64,000 bases of DNA from Candidatus Ornithobacterium hominis (lineage in GTDB: Bacteria > Bacteroidota > Bacteroidia > Flavobacteriales > Weeksellaceae). Where the stretch lies: assembly GCF_951229915.1 (NCBI RefSeq), contig NZ_OX579588.1, forward strand, positions 186,001 through 250,000, in the 5' to 3' direction. Both the position numbers and the translations under genes were made by a program. How positions within the stretch are numbered: position 1 is the stretch's first letter; the number at the start of each line of letters is the position of its first letter. The notes under the pieces were generated by a model, which was not told where the DNA came from, did not search any database, and saw nothing but the letters and a program-made list of their open reading frames with translations. This document shows positions 29,287 through 38,353 of the stretch, piece after piece.

Positions 29287-29478
29287 ATGTTAAAATATTA
29301 TAAAGATTATTTTGGTTATGAAAACGCAGAATGGTTGCAGCTTGTTATTTTAATTGCTTCAATTTTATTCTTTGTATTATTAATCTATTCAGTAATAAAT
29401 AAACCAAAAAATTATTATAAAAAAAACTCTGAGTTACCATTAGAAGATGATAGTGAGGAGGATAAATTTAAAATATAA
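29287..29478 (+). CDS. ccoQ: cbb3 oxidase small subunit CcoQ-like
   Basis: 63 aa, beginning on the base after the ccoNO stop. One transmembrane helix (~18-38, LQLVILIASILFFVLLIYSVI) then a basic patch KPKNYYKKN and an acidic tail. Size, position and topology fit CcoQ, which stabilises the CcoP association; sequence alone is weak evidence. Confidence 0.75.
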   Translation: MLKYYKDYFGYENAEWLQLVILIASILFFVLLIYSVINKPKNYYKKNSELPLEDDSEEDKFKI

Positions 29479-29490
29479 ATTATCAAAAAA

Positions 29491-30438
29491 ATGAAACATA
29501 GAATCCCTGGTAGCGTATTTATTCCTGTAGTTATGTTGGTAATACTAGCTGCATTTATGACGGTGACTCCTGTTAATTTCATTCCAGAGCATGGTCTATT
29601 AGGTATTTTTTATAATGCTTATTATCAGATTATAAATGTTTTGAGTAACTGGGTTGTTTGGGTCATACTTATTCTTTCTTTCTTGATGCTTTTGGTAGTT
29701 GATTACATGAATAAAGTCATAGAGAGAAAAAAATTCGAACAATTAAGCCCTGAAGAGCAAGCTATTTACGTAGAAGAAAAAAAAGCAGGCTTCTTCAAAA
29801 CTTGGTTTAGAAGTGGTAGAGAAAAGCAAACGGAAGAAGAAGAACAGGCTATTTTGTTAGATCACGGTTTTGATGGGATTAAAGAACTAGACAACAGTTT
29901 ACCGCAGTGGTGGCTCGCTTTATTTTATTTAGGTTGCATATACATGGTTATTTATATTGTAGCTTACTTTACGACAGACTTTGCTCATCCTATTGAGGAG
30001 TTTAATGTGGAGACTGCCATGCTACAAGAACAGGCAGATGAGTGGATTAAAAGTAATGACATCACGATAGCTGAAGCTGAGAATTTTTACCAAGATGAGG
30101 CAGCAATAGAGAGAGGTAAAGTTATTTATGAAAACATTTGTGCTACTTGCCATACAAAATCTGGGGGTGGCTCTGTCGGGCCTAACTTGACAGATGATTA
30201 CTGGATAAATCATACAGAAGATGATTTATTCAAAAATATTTATAAAGTTATTTATGATGGTAGCCCGAACAACCCAGCAATGCAAGCATTTGGGCAAACG
30301 AAGCAATTAACGGGGCTAGATGTTCAGGATGTTTCAAGTTACGTTTATAGTTTAAATCAAGTTCAGCAAGAGGTAACACAAGCGGACGGGGGCTTGGAAC
30401 CTCAAGGAGATGAAATTTCTAAATGGAAAAGAAAATAA
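29491..30438 (+). CDS. ccoP: cbb3 oxidase subunit III CcoP, single heme c
   Basis: 315 aa. Two N-terminal hydrophobic segments (~8-28, 45-68), a charged loop, then the CcoP N-terminal signature NSLPQWWLALFYLGCIYMV (~135-155). The periplasmic cytochrome c domain has one CATCH motif at residues 217-221 and a later methionine in NNPAMQAFG. Classical proteobacterial CcoP carries two hemes; only one CXXCH exists here, so electrons pass through a monoheme subunit. Ended by a terminator. Confidence 0.93.
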   Translation: MKHRIPGSVFIPVVMLVILAAFMTVTPVNFIPEHGLLGIFYNAYYQIINVLSNWVVWVILILSFLMLLVVDYMNKVIERKKFEQLSPEEQAIYVEEKKAGFFKTWFRSGREKQTEEEEQAILLDHGFDGIKELDNSLPQWWLALFYLGCIYMVIYIVAYFTTDFAHPIEEFNVETAMLQEQADEWIKSNDITIAEAENFYQDEAAIERGKVIYENICATCHTKSGGGSVGPNLTDDYWINHTEDDLFKNIYKVIYDGSPNNPAMQAFGQTKQLTGLDVQDVSSYVYSLNQVQQEVTQADGGLEPQGDEISKWKRK

Positions 30439-30463
30439 TTTTTTAAGCCTTAAAAAAAAATAG

Positions 30464-30492
30464 AAACGCAGTTTTTTGACCTGCGTTTTTGT
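30464..30492 (+). terminator. Terminator after ccoP
   Basis: Stem AAACGCAG/CTGCGTTT (30464-30471 / 30481-30488), 9-nt loop, then a T-rich run. Separates ccoSNOQP from ccoGH. Confidence 0.85.
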
Positions 30493-30524
30493 TTTTTTAA
30501 TTAGGTTTAAAGAAAGCATATTAA

Positions 30525-30532
30525 TAAATTTG
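30525..30532 (+). promoter_or_regulatory. -7 element of ccoG, 4 nt before ATG
   Basis: TAAATTTG, spacer TTAC, then ATG. Together with the ccoP terminator it shows ccoGH is a separate unit with a predicted leaderless mRNA. Confidence 0.55.
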
Positions 30533-30536
30533 TTAC

Positions 30537-31979
30537 ATGTCAACAAATCAAAATAAAACAAAACTCGAAGATGAGCTTGAGAGTTTTCGTAATAGTATAG
30601 GAACAGCAGAGAAATCTGGGAAAAGAAAATGGGTTTTTGCCAAAAAACCAAAAGGCAAGTACTATAATTATAGAAGTTACGTCAGTTGGTTTTTAATTTT
30701 AATCCTGTTAGTTGTACCGTTTATCAAAATAAATGGAAATCCTTTATTCAAATTTGATGTTATAAAAGGAGAATTTTATCTATTCAGTTATCCGTTCTTT
30801 ACCTCAGATTTCAAAATTCTAGCGATAGGAATGATAACTACGATGGTCTTTATCATTTTATTCACGGTAGTATATGGAAGAATTTTCTGTGGATGGATTT
30901 GCCCGCAAACTATTTTTCTCGAAATGGTTTTTAGAAAAATAGAGTATGTAATAGATGGGGATAGAAACAAGCAAATTAAATTAAAAAACCAAGCATGGAA
31001 CGAAGAAAAAATTAGGAAAAGGCTTCTGAAGTGGACGATATACGCCATTATTTCATTCATTATTTCTAATATACTCTTTGCGTGGGTGATAGGAGTGGAT
31101 AAATTAAAAGATTTAATCGTAGAAGGTCCTGTTGAGCATTTCAGTACGCTTTTAGGCTTGTTGATTTTCACGGGAATATTCTATTTTATCTTCACTTGGT
31201 TTCGTGAGCAAGCCTGTGTTTTGGTTTGCCCTTACGGGAGATTGCAAGGAGTCTTGATTGATAAAAAAACCATTATTGTAGCGTATGATTACGTTCGGGG
31301 AGAGCGAGAAAAAGGGAGACAACGCTTCAAGCGAGGGCAAGACAGAGAAGATAAAGGCATTGGTGATTGTATAGACTGCGGGCAGTGTGTTGCTGTTTGC
31401 CCTACGGGAATTGATATCCGAAACGGGACTCAGCTAGAATGTGTGAATTGTACTGCTTGCATTGATGCTTGTGATGAGGTAATGACTAAAATAAACTTAC
31501 CAACTGGGCTAATTCGTTATGCATCAGAAGAAGAGATTGCAGAGAAAAAACCATTCAAATTTACTGCAAGAATGATAGGTTATAGCGTTGTATTGCTCAT
31601 TTTAATAGGTGTATTGGCTTCTTTCCTCTTTATGAGATCTGATGTGAACTCTAAATTTTTACGAATGCCAGGTACAGATTATAAAACTGAAAATCATTTA
31701 ATCATGAATCAATTTACATATCAATTACAAAATAAAACCAAAGAAACCAAGCAATTGCATTTGAAGCTTGCCTCTCACCCAGAAGGCGAAATTATACTAG
31801 AAAACGGGACTTCTGTTATCATCATGCAACCTGGCGGTGAAATACAAGGCAATATGGTAATAAAGATACCGAGAGAGCAATTGAGATCATACAAAGAGCG
31901 AATTGAAATTGAATTGGTAGATGAAAATAATAAACTAATCGATAGCCATAAAACTAGTTTTGCAGCACCATTCCAATAG
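30537..31979 (+). CDS. ccoG: cbb3 oxidase accessory protein CcoG (FixG/RdxA)
   Basis: 480 aa membrane Fe-S protein; CcoG is reported to reduce copper(II) for cbb3 assembly. N-terminal membrane helices (~45-65, 90-112), CGWICPQTIF and CVLVCPYGR pairs, a third helix block (~160-215), 4Fe-4S motifs CIDCGQCVAVCPTG and [13 protein letters not shown], a last helix near 340-360, and a C-terminal periplasmic immunoglobulin-like domain (~370-480). Followed 6 nt later by ccoH. Confidence 0.95.
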   Translation: MSTNQNKTKLEDELESFRNSIGTAEKSGKRKWVFAKKPKGKYYNYRSYVSWFLILILLVVPFIKINGNPLFKFDVIKGEFYLFSYPFFTSDFKILAIGMITTMVFIILFTVVYGRIFCGWICPQTIFLEMVFRKIEYVIDGDRNKQIKLKNQAWNEEKIRKRLLKWTIYAIISFIISNILFAWVIGVDKLKDLIVEGPVEHFSTLLGLLIFTGIFYFIFTWFREQACVLVCPYGRLQGVLIDKKTIIVAYDYVRGEREKGRQRFKRGQDREDKGIGDCIDCGQCVAVCPTGIDIRNGTQLECVNCTACIDACDEVMTKINLPTGLIRYASEEEIAEKKPFKFTARMIGYSVVLLILIGVLASFLFMRSDVNSKFLRMPGTDYKTENHLIMNQFTYQLQNKTKETKQLHLKLASHPEGEIILENGTSVIIMQPGGEIQGNMVIKIPREQLRSYKERIEIELVDENNKLIDSHKTSFAAPFQ

Positions 31980-31985
31980 AAAATT

Positions 31986-32435
31986 ATGAAAAAAATTAAA
32001 CTTAATTGGCCATATTTAGTAGTGATTGGCTTAGGGTCTTTTATGATTTTCATATTGACTTTAATCTATTTGGCAGGCGATACAGGCGATCTCGTAACAG
32101 ATAATTACTATGAGCATTCTCTGAAATACCAAGAAGAAACCATTGATGCAGCCAACCGAGCAAGTACTTTAGTTTATAAACCTGAGATAAAAATTCAAGT
32201 CAATGGGATTTTAATTTCATTTCCAGATAGTTATGAGATTCAGAATGGAAATGTTTTGTTAATGCGGGGAGTTAAGAAAGAAAATGATATTCATTTTCGC
32301 ATTAATGAAAATGCTAAAGAAATTTTGATACCAGCGGTGAAGTTAGAAAAAGGAGAATACGACATGTCTCTTCGCTGGGAAATGAATGATGAATTTTATC
32401 TCATCCAAAAAGTTATAGAATGGATACCACGCTAA
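31986..32435 (+). CDS. ccoH: cbb3 oxidase assembly protein CcoH (FixH)
   Basis: 149 aa: one N-terminal transmembrane helix (~8-30) and a periplasmic domain beginning TGDLVTDNYYEHSLKYQEETIDAANRA, the FixH signature. Interacts with the assembling oxidase. Overlaps the next gene by 16 nt, so translation is coupled. Confidence 0.9.
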   Translation: MKKIKLNWPYLVVIGLGSFMIFILTLIYLAGDTGDLVTDNYYEHSLKYQEETIDAANRASTLVYKPEIKIQVNGILISFPDSYEIQNGNVLLMRGVKKENDIHFRINENAKEILIPAVKLEKGEYDMSLRWEMNDEFYLIQKVIEWIPR

Positions 32436-33139
32436 TTATTGCAGCCATCTCGCTAGGTTTAGCTTCTAGTTTACATTGTGTAGGGATGTGTGGGCCCATT
32501 GCTTTTTCTTTGGGGTTAAACCAAGAAAACGCAGTGAAAAGTTTAAGTAAAAATTTAACTTATCAAACTGGTAGGGCAATAACTTATTTAGTTTTAGGCC
32601 TATGCATAGGCGTTATAGGGACAGGATTCACAGCGGCAGGAATTCAGAGTTATATCAGTATTTTTGCTGGAATTCTGATGATTTTAATGGTCTTTTTGCC
32701 CAAAAATTTAGAAAAACATATTTCCCCTAAATTTTGGTTAGGTAAAATTTTGATCCAACTTAAATCAAAATTAGCTCAATTCCTAAAACGCAAATCTTAT
32801 CTCTCTTTTTTAGTAACAGGTATGCTAAACGGGCTTTTACCTTGCGGAGCAGTCTATATAGCCTTGGTCGCAGCCATTGCAGCAGGTTCACCATTAGGTT
32901 CAGGCCTTTTTATGTTTCTATTTGGGTTAGGCACGATGCCGTTGATGTTTTTAGCCGCGCTGGCAGGTTCAACCATTCATCAAAACTTTCGTTTGAAAAT
33001 TGTAAAACTTTTACCATACCTTACCGTTTTGGTCGGCATTATTTTTATTTTGAGAGGAATGTCGCTAGGCATCCCCTATCTATCTCCTCCGCAGGAAGTT
33101 TTGAATACAAAGGTAGATTCTACACATCATTGCCATTAA
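32420..33139 (+). CDS. Sulfite exporter TauE/SafE-like membrane protein
   Basis: 239 aa, six predicted helices. The first helix holds SLHCVGMCGPIAFSLG (CxxxCGP), typical of the DsbD/UreH-like group found beside cco genes, where a metal or thiol transport role in copper supply is suspected. A second conserved motif, LNGLLPCGAVYIALVAA, appears near 137-153. The C-terminus is His-rich (STHHCH). It overlaps ccoH. In the absence of ccoI it is the only candidate metal transporter in this operon; that role is inference. Confidence 0.82.
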   Translation: MDTTLIIAAISLGLASSLHCVGMCGPIAFSLGLNQENAVKSLSKNLTYQTGRAITYLVLGLCIGVIGTGFTAAGIQSYISIFAGILMILMVFLPKNLEKHISPKFWLGKILIQLKSKLAQFLKRKSYLSFLVTGMLNGLLPCGAVYIALVAAIAAGSPLGSGLFMFLFGLGTMPLMFLAALAGSTIHQNFRLKIVKLLPYLTVLVGIIFILRGMSLGIPYLSPPQEVLNTKVDSTHHCH

Positions 33140-33223
33140 AATTTTTAAAGGCTTAAAAAAAATTAAATATCAGCTAGGGGGAATTAATCAAACAAACAAA
33201 TCAAATAAAAAAACCAAACTTTT

Positions 33224-35113
33224 ATGTTCAAGAATTTATTTAACTTTAATTTTAAACATTTCAAAGGAGACCTTTTTGGTGGAATCACTGGAGGTATCGT
33301 GGCCTTGCCATTGGCTTTAGCATTCGGGGTAAGTTCAGGTTTAGGCCCATCGGCAGGACTTTACGGGGCGATATTTCTAGCTTTTTTTGCTGCTTTATTT
33401 GGTGGGACAAAAACACAAATCTCTGGCCCAACGGCACCAATGACGGCAGTCTCTATGGTGATTATAGCAGGAATTATTGGAGCAAATGAAGGCGATGTAG
33501 AAAAAGCCATGCCTGGAATCTTAACGGTTTTTTTATTAGCGGGGTTGATTCAAATTTTAATGGGATTTCTAGGGCTTGGGAAATATATTAAATATATCCC
33601 ATACCCTGTTGTTTCAGGATTTATGACAGCGATAGGCGTAATTATCATTATCACACAATTGCTACCAATGATGGGATATTACCCCAAAGAAGACCAAGAC
33701 TTTGTAAACGAATTTCGCTCAAAAGCTGAAGCAGTTTTGCTAAAAGGTATTTTAGAAGAAGAGGCGGGTGAAGATATTCTAGTTTTAGAAGATTTCAAAA
33801 AAACAGTGGAGCGAGCTGATCAAATTTCAGAAATTGAGATTCTGGCAGAGGCTAAAACCTTGGCAGGGAATGAAGCTTCTGGCGTTGTGGGGGCAGTTAA
33901 AATGTTGCCTAGAGCTATTCAAAAAATCAATTTATTAGAATTAGCACTAGCTTTAGGAACAGTAATTATCATCTACGGGTTTAAAAAAATTACCACGGTG
34001 ATTCCCTCTAATTTAGTAGCTCTAATCGTGATGACGCTTGTTGCATTGATTTTTAAATTAGACTATAGACCGATTGAAGAAATTCCTAGTGGGTTCCCCA
34101 TGCCCAATTTTGGAATCATTACCGAATTTGATTTAGGAATAGTAACACCTTATATTTTTACAGCATTAACTTTAGCCTTGCTAGGCTCCATTGATTCTTT
34201 GCTCACAAGTGTAGTGGCAGATAATATGACAAAAACCAAACATCAGCCAAATCAAGAGTTAGTCGGGCAAGGAATTGGAAATGGTGTCGCTGCATTTTTT
34301 GGAGGTTTACCAGGAGCTGGCGCAACAATACGAACAGTGGTGAACATCAATGCAGGAGGGAAAACAAGACTCTCTGGGATGTTTGCTGGGGTTTTGTTGC
34401 TAGTCGTTTCAGTCGCCTTAGGGCCAGTCGCATCTAAGATTCCTGCTGCTGTTTTAGCTGGAATTTTAATAACTGTCGGGGTAGGAGTGATGGATTACAA
34501 AGGACTGAAAGCAATCCCGAACATTCCAAAAGATGTGAAAATAGGCTCTATAAAATTCAGTATGGAAGTACTAATTATGATTATAGTATTGCTACTTTCT
34601 ACATTTTGGAATTTAGTGAACGCTGTGGGAATCGGTTTAGTCATAGCTTCTCTCATGTTTATGAAGAAAATGGGTGATTTTACAGCTCAAAGCTCTAGCA
34701 TTACTGCACTCAAAAATTTAGCTTTGGAAGACCAATGGGCAGATGAGCTTCATTTCCCAGAAAAACTTAAAGAAGAAGTTTTCATCAAGCACCTAAACGG
34801 TCCTGTATTTTTTGGGAACACGGGTGATATAAAAGCTTTGTCTGAAGACCTACCAGAAACCACACAATGCCTAGTAATTCTTATGGATAACGTCCCTTAC
34901 TTAGACCAAAGCGGTGTCTACACATTTGAAGATATTTTATTGGAAATGAATCAAAAAAATATAATCACGCTTTTGGTCGGGGTAAATAAACAGCCAGAAT
35001 ATTTGATGCAAAGCATCGGCATTATACCAAATTTAATTTCAGAAGATTACTTATTTGATGATTTTAAATCTTGCCTCTACTGGATAGAAAAAAACATTGA
35101 AGATACACATTAA
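33224..35113 (+). CDS. SulP (SLC26) family anion transporter
   Basis: 629 aa. SulP core of about 12 helices with GGITGGIVALPLALAFGVSSGLGP, a FGGTKTQISGPTAPMTAV substrate site, and GLPGAGATIRTVVNINAGGKTRLSG. A ~100-residue insert (residues ~155-240, acidic) sits between core helices. The C-terminal STAS domain (~515-629) includes VILMDNVPYLDQSGVYTFEDIL. Substrate could be sulfate, bicarbonate or dicarboxylate; not resolvable from sequence. Monocistronic. Confidence 0.9.
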   Translation: MFKNLFNFNFKHFKGDLFGGITGGIVALPLALAFGVSSGLGPSAGLYGAIFLAFFAALFGGTKTQISGPTAPMTAVSMVIIAGIIGANEGDVEKAMPGILTVFLLAGLIQILMGFLGLGKYIKYIPYPVVSGFMTAIGVIIIITQLLPMMGYYPKEDQDFVNEFRSKAEAVLLKGILEEEAGEDILVLEDFKKTVERADQISEIEILAEAKTLAGNEASGVVGAVKMLPRAIQKINLLELALALGTVIIIYGFKKITTVIPSNLVALIVMTLVALIFKLDYRPIEEIPSGFPMPNFGIITEFDLGIVTPYIFTALTLALLGSIDSLLTSVVADNMTKTKHQPNQELVGQGIGNGVAAFFGGLPGAGATIRTVVNINAGGKTRLSGMFAGVLLLVVSVALGPVASKIPAAVLAGILITVGVGVMDYKGLKAIPNIPKDVKIGSIKFSMEVLIMIIVLLLSTFWNLVNAVGIGLVIASLMFMKKMGDFTAQSSSITALKNLALEDQWADELHFPEKLKEEVFIKHLNGPVFFGNTGDIKALSEDLPETTQCLVILMDNVPYLDQSGVYTFEDILLEMNQKNIITLLVGVNKQPEYLMQSIGIIPNLISEDYLFDDFKSCLYWIEKNIEDTH

Positions 35114-35181
35114 CTATAAAATTTATTTATCAATTATAAGTTTAATCATTAGAAATAATTATATGGCAAAATCTTTAGCAT

Positions 35182-35189
35182 TATCTTTG
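35182..35189 (+). promoter_or_regulatory. Putative -7 element of the peroxiredoxin gene
   Basis: TATCTTTG, 38 nt before the ATG, in an otherwise A-rich leader. Confidence 0.45.
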
Positions 35190-35227
35190 CGGTATAAAAG
35201 TTAAACAAACAAAAAAATTAAAAAAAT

Positions 35228-35866
35228 ATGTCTAACGTAGGTAAAAAATTCCCAAATCTTTCTGTTAACGCTATGGATGAAATGGGCGACACATTCAGAC
35301 TTAATGTGTTAGAAAAAGCAATAAAAAATAACAAAAAAGTACTACTATTTTGGTACCCAAAAGACTTCACATTCGTTTGCCCGACAGAACTTCATGCATT
35401 TCAAGAAGCCTTACCAGAATTTGAAAAAAGAAATACACTAGTGATTGGAGCATCTTGCGATACCGCAGAAGTTCATTTCGCTTGGCTAAACACCCCAAAA
35501 GATCAAGGTGGGATTCAAGGCGTGACCTATCCTATCTTAGCAGATAGCAATAGAAATCTAGCTTCGCTACTTAATATTCTTGATTTGACCGAAGGTGAAT
35601 ACCACGAGGAAACAGATTCTTACATCGTAGATGGAGATAACGTAACTTATCGCGCAACCTATTTGATTGATGAGCAAGGGCGCGTATTCCACGAGAGCAT
35701 CAATGATATGCCTTTAGGACGAAACGTAAAAGAATATTTGAGAATGATAGATGCATACACACACGTTCAGCAGCACGGTGAAGTCTGCCCAGCCAACTGG
35801 GAAGAAGGCAAAGATGCGATGAGCGCTGATAGAAAAGGCATCGCAGATTATTTAAAATCTCACTAA
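35228..35866 (+). CDS. Typical 2-Cys peroxiredoxin (AhpC/Prx1 type)
   Basis: 212 aa cytosolic peroxidase. Peroxidatic Cys51 in FTFVCPTELHAFQ; resolving Cys near the C-terminus in HGEVCPANWEEG. The intervening fold (LVIGASCDTAEVHFAWL, YPILADSNRNLA, RATYLIDEQGRVFHESI) is canonical. No ahpF is next to it; the reductant may be the CGNC thioredoxin encoded 56 nt downstream. Confidence 0.94.
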   Translation: MSNVGKKFPNLSVNAMDEMGDTFRLNVLEKAIKNNKKVLLFWYPKDFTFVCPTELHAFQEALPEFEKRNTLVIGASCDTAEVHFAWLNTPKDQGGIQGVTYPILADSNRNLASLLNILDLTEGEYHEETDSYIVDGDNVTYRATYLIDEQGRVFHESINDMPLGRNVKEYLRMIDAYTHVQQHGEVCPANWEEGKDAMSADRKGIADYLKSH

Positions 35867-35879
35867 ATTTTAAAAACAG

Positions 35880-35906
35880 AAAAGGCACTTCTGATGAGCC
35901 TTTTTC
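35880..35906 (+). terminator. Terminator/attenuator after the peroxiredoxin gene
   Basis: Stem AAAAGGC/GCCTTTT (35880-35886 / 35898-35904) then T residues; short, and may let some transcription continue into the thioredoxin gene. Confidence 0.65.
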
Positions 35907-35922
35907 TCAAAATTAAATAAAA

Positions 35923-36234
35923 ATGAAAGAGTTAGAACAAGATAATTTACAGGAAATTATAAACGAAAACGAATTGGTATTCGTTCAATACGGAGCTGGG
36001 TGGTGCGGAAATTGCAAAATCATGAAACCAAAATTTAAGAAATTTGCACAAGAAACTGAAAGTGCAACCTTTTACTATGTAGACGCAGAGAAATTCCCAG
36101 AGTCTAGGAAATTAGCTACCGTAGATAATTTGCCAACTTTTGCAGCATTCAGAAGCGGTAAAGTTGTAAATCAAATCCAAACCAACAAGGCCGAACAGCT
36201 AAAAGCATTGATAGATGAGGTTACCGCTAATTAA
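35923..36234 (+). CDS. Thioredoxin-like protein (CGNC active site)
   Basis: 103 aa. Active site WCGNC at residues 27-31 instead of WCGPC, cis-Pro loop DNLPTFAAF near 67-75. No signal peptide, so cytosolic. Overlaps the next small gene by 20 nt. Position behind a 2-Cys peroxiredoxin suggests it recycles that enzyme. Confidence 0.88.
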   Translation: MKELEQDNLQEIINENELVFVQYGAGWCGNCKIMKPKFKKFAQETESATFYYVDAEKFPESRKLATVDNLPTFAAFRSGKVVNQIQTNKAEQLKALIDEVTAN

Positions 36235-36472
36235 ACATATAACCAATTTCATCGATGAAAATGATCAAGATTACGTCAATGAAACCATCGAAACGCTAGA
36301 AAACCTAATAGAAAGCGATAATCTAAAAGATGAAGAATTAGACGTCTTAGGTGAAATTTTATCAAACCTGTATGGCGCAGTCGAAGTAGATAATATGGTG
36401 AAAAAAGGTGAATCTAAAAAAGAAGCCTTAAATAACTTTATGAAGCGCGTCACAGGCTCAATTGATAAATAA
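36215..36472 (+). CDS. Small acidic conserved protein (DUF6952-like)
   Basis: 85 aa, helical, acidic, no signal peptide: LPLIKHITNFIDENDQDYVNETIETLENL. It resembles the small family usually found right behind this peroxiredoxin-thioredoxin pair in Flavobacteria, which I recall as DUF6952. Overlaps the thioredoxin gene by 20 nt in another frame, so translation is coupled. Function is unknown; a redox-partner role is inference from context. Confidence 0.75.
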   Translation: MRLPLIKHITNFIDENDQDYVNETIETLENLIESDNLKDEELDVLGEILSNLYGAVEVDNMVKKGESKKEALNNFMKRVTGSIDK

Positions 36473-36485
36473 AAATGAATAAAAA

Positions 36486-36513
36486 AGGCAGTTTTTTGTA
36501 AGAAAAACTGCCT
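36486..36513 (+). terminator. Terminator of the peroxiredoxin-thioredoxin unit
   Basis: 11-bp perfect stem AGGCAGTTTTT/AAAAACTGCCT with a 6-nt loop, then AAATTTTTC leading into a dispersed-repeat copy (36524). Confidence 0.8.
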
Positions 36514-36611
36514 AAATTTTTCTAAGCCTTAAAAAAAACATATTCAAATCACTGAAATGGAATTTTTTGTTTTCTCTATTTTAGGAAAGATTCAAATTTC
36601 ACCAAAATTTT

Positions 36612-37652
36612 CTAAAGGCTTAAAAAATCTTTTTTCTCTAGACCTAGTCCAACACCAGCGGAGATGACTTTCCCATCCTCCAATTTCAGCCCAGTAAATG
36701 GGTCGTTTGAAATAAGGAAATGCCCATCTAAATCAACCCAATCTGCCAAAGCTGAAAGCTGTGCTGCTGCTGAAACGCCACAAGAAGTTTCTGTCATTAC
36801 ACCCATCATTTTTTTCAAACCGAGCGCTTCTGCAACATAGAGCATCTTTTGCGCTTCTCTGATGCCCGTGCTTTTCATCAATTTGACGTTAACTCCAGAA
36901 AAAACACCTTTGAGTTTATAAAGATCTTGCAGCCGCTGAACGGATTCGTCTGCAATAATGGGTAGCGGACTATTTTCGGTCAGCCAAGCAGTTTCATCAA
37001 TGAATTTTTTGTGCATAGGTTGCTCCACAAAGATAACTCCATTTTCATTCATCCAGTGAATCATTTCTAGCGCCGATTCTTTTTCTTCCCAATCTTGATT
37101 GGCATCTACGCATAAATCTCCTGAAAAAACTTGGCGTACATTTTCTATCATTGACTGGTAATTAGATTTCCCCACTTTGATTTTCAGAAGTTTAAAATCT
37201 CTCTGGTGCTCTCGTGTTTTCTCTTGTACGACTTGCGGCTCATCAATACCAATTGTATAACTTGTTGGCGGTGTTTGCCAAATATCGTAGCCCAAAAGTT
37301 GATGTAATGGCTGATTGAGAATTTTACCCTTCAAATCATGTAGAGCAATGTCTACAGCCGCTTTTGCCGCAGTATTTCCTGGCTCGGTCTCGTCAACATA
37401 GGTTAGAATCTCATCTAGCAAAAAAGGATTAGAAAATTGAGAAATTTTTAAAGCCTTATAAAATTTTGTAGCCGTTTCTATCGACTCGCCTAGGTAGGGT
37501 GGCATAGATGCTTCACCATAGCCCGTGTAGCCCTCCCATTCTAATTTCACCAGCATTGCTGGCGTTTGTTTTCTTGAAAAATTAGAAATAGAAAACGTAT
37601 GTCTAAGTTCAACGATGTACGGAATAAACGAAAATTGAATACTTTGAGCCAT
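36612..37652 (-). CDS. Dipeptide epimerase (enolase superfamily)
   Basis: 346 aa, similar to L-Ala-D/L-Glu epimerases of murein peptide recycling. Capping domain 1-115; barrel with KxK base LLKIKVGK, metal ligands in CVDANQDW, FVEQPMHKK and IIADES, second base Lys in VNVKLMKSTG, and the specificity segment DLDGHFLISNDPF. Works with the LD-carboxypeptidase elsewhere in the window in peptidoglycan turnover. The dispersed repeat encodes the last residues DFLSL plus the stop (36615), and another copy gives FYKALKI (37451). Confidence 0.92.
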   Translation of the reverse strand: MAQSIQFSFIPYIVELRHTFSISNFSRKQTPAMLVKLEWEGYTGYGEASMPPYLGESIETATKFYKALKISQFSNPFLLDEILTYVDETEPGNTAAKAAVDIALHDLKGKILNQPLHQLLGYDIWQTPPTSYTIGIDEPQVVQEKTREHQRDFKLLKIKVGKSNYQSMIENVRQVFSGDLCVDANQDWEEKESALEMIHWMNENGVIFVEQPMHKKFIDETAWLTENSPLPIIADESVQRLQDLYKLKGVFSGVNVKLMKSTGIREAQKMLYVAEALGLKKMMGVMTETSCGVSAAAQLSALADWVDLDGHFLISNDPFTGLKLEDGKVISAGVGLGLEKKDFLSL

Positions 37653-37771
37653 AAAATTAAATTAATTATACTAATGCATAAAGTTATTGCCCGTTTCATG
37701 AAAAGATATGATTAATTCTTCACTAATTTTTTTAAGCCTTAAAAAAAATAGAGCAATTTCTTTTGATAGAA

Positions 37772-38338
37772 TTAAGATTTTATTCTTTCCTGATAGGAAC
37801 CATCTTCTGTACTGATTCTAATTTTGTCTCCTTCATTGATGAAAAGCGGAACCTTAACCTCTGCTCCAGTTTCTAAAGTTGCTGGTTTGGTAGCGTTAGT
37901 TGCTGTATCACCCTTTACACCAGGCTCTGTGTGGGCAACCTCCAATATTACGTGCGCTGGGAGCTCTGCAGAAAGTGGCGTTTCATCATCTGCTCTGAAA
38001 ACGATGGTCACTTCTTCACCGTTTTTCATAAATCCAGGGTTTTCTATCATTCCTTTGTTGATATAAACTTGAGAATAATCATCATTGTTCATAAAATGAT
38101 AACCATGGTCGTCTTCATATAGATATTGGTACGTTCTTGTTTCTACACGTACATCATCAATTTTGTGTCCAGCAGAAAATGTATTTTCTAAAACTTTTCC
38201 GTTGGTAACGCTTTTTAATTTTGTTCTCACAAAAGCAGGTCCTTTCCCTGGCTTCACATGTAGGAATTCGATGATTTTATACGTATCATTATTGAATTCT
38301 ATACACATTCCTTTTTTAATGTCTGATGTTGTTGCCAT
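37772..38338 (-). CDS. efp: Elongation factor P
   Basis: 188 aa three-domain OB-fold protein relieving stalls at polyproline. The modification-site residue is Lys32 in KPGKGPAFVRTKLK. Other landmarks: AGHKIDDVRVETRTYQYLYEDDHGYHFMNNDDY and the C-terminal signature GAEVKVPLFINEGDKIRISTEDGSYQERIKS. Last gene of the lpxD-lpxC/fabZ-lpxA-efp run; the start is 15 nt after the lpxA stop. Confidence 0.97.
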   Translation of the reverse strand: MATTSDIKKGMCIEFNNDTYKIIEFLHVKPGKGPAFVRTKLKSVTNGKVLENTFSAGHKIDDVRVETRTYQYLYEDDHGYHFMNNDDYSQVYINKGMIENPGFMKNGEEVTIVFRADDETPLSAELPAHVILEVAHTEPGVKGDTATNATKPATLETGAEVKVPLFINEGDKIRISTEDGSYQERIKS

Positions 38339-38353
38339 ATCCGTTGTTTTTTT

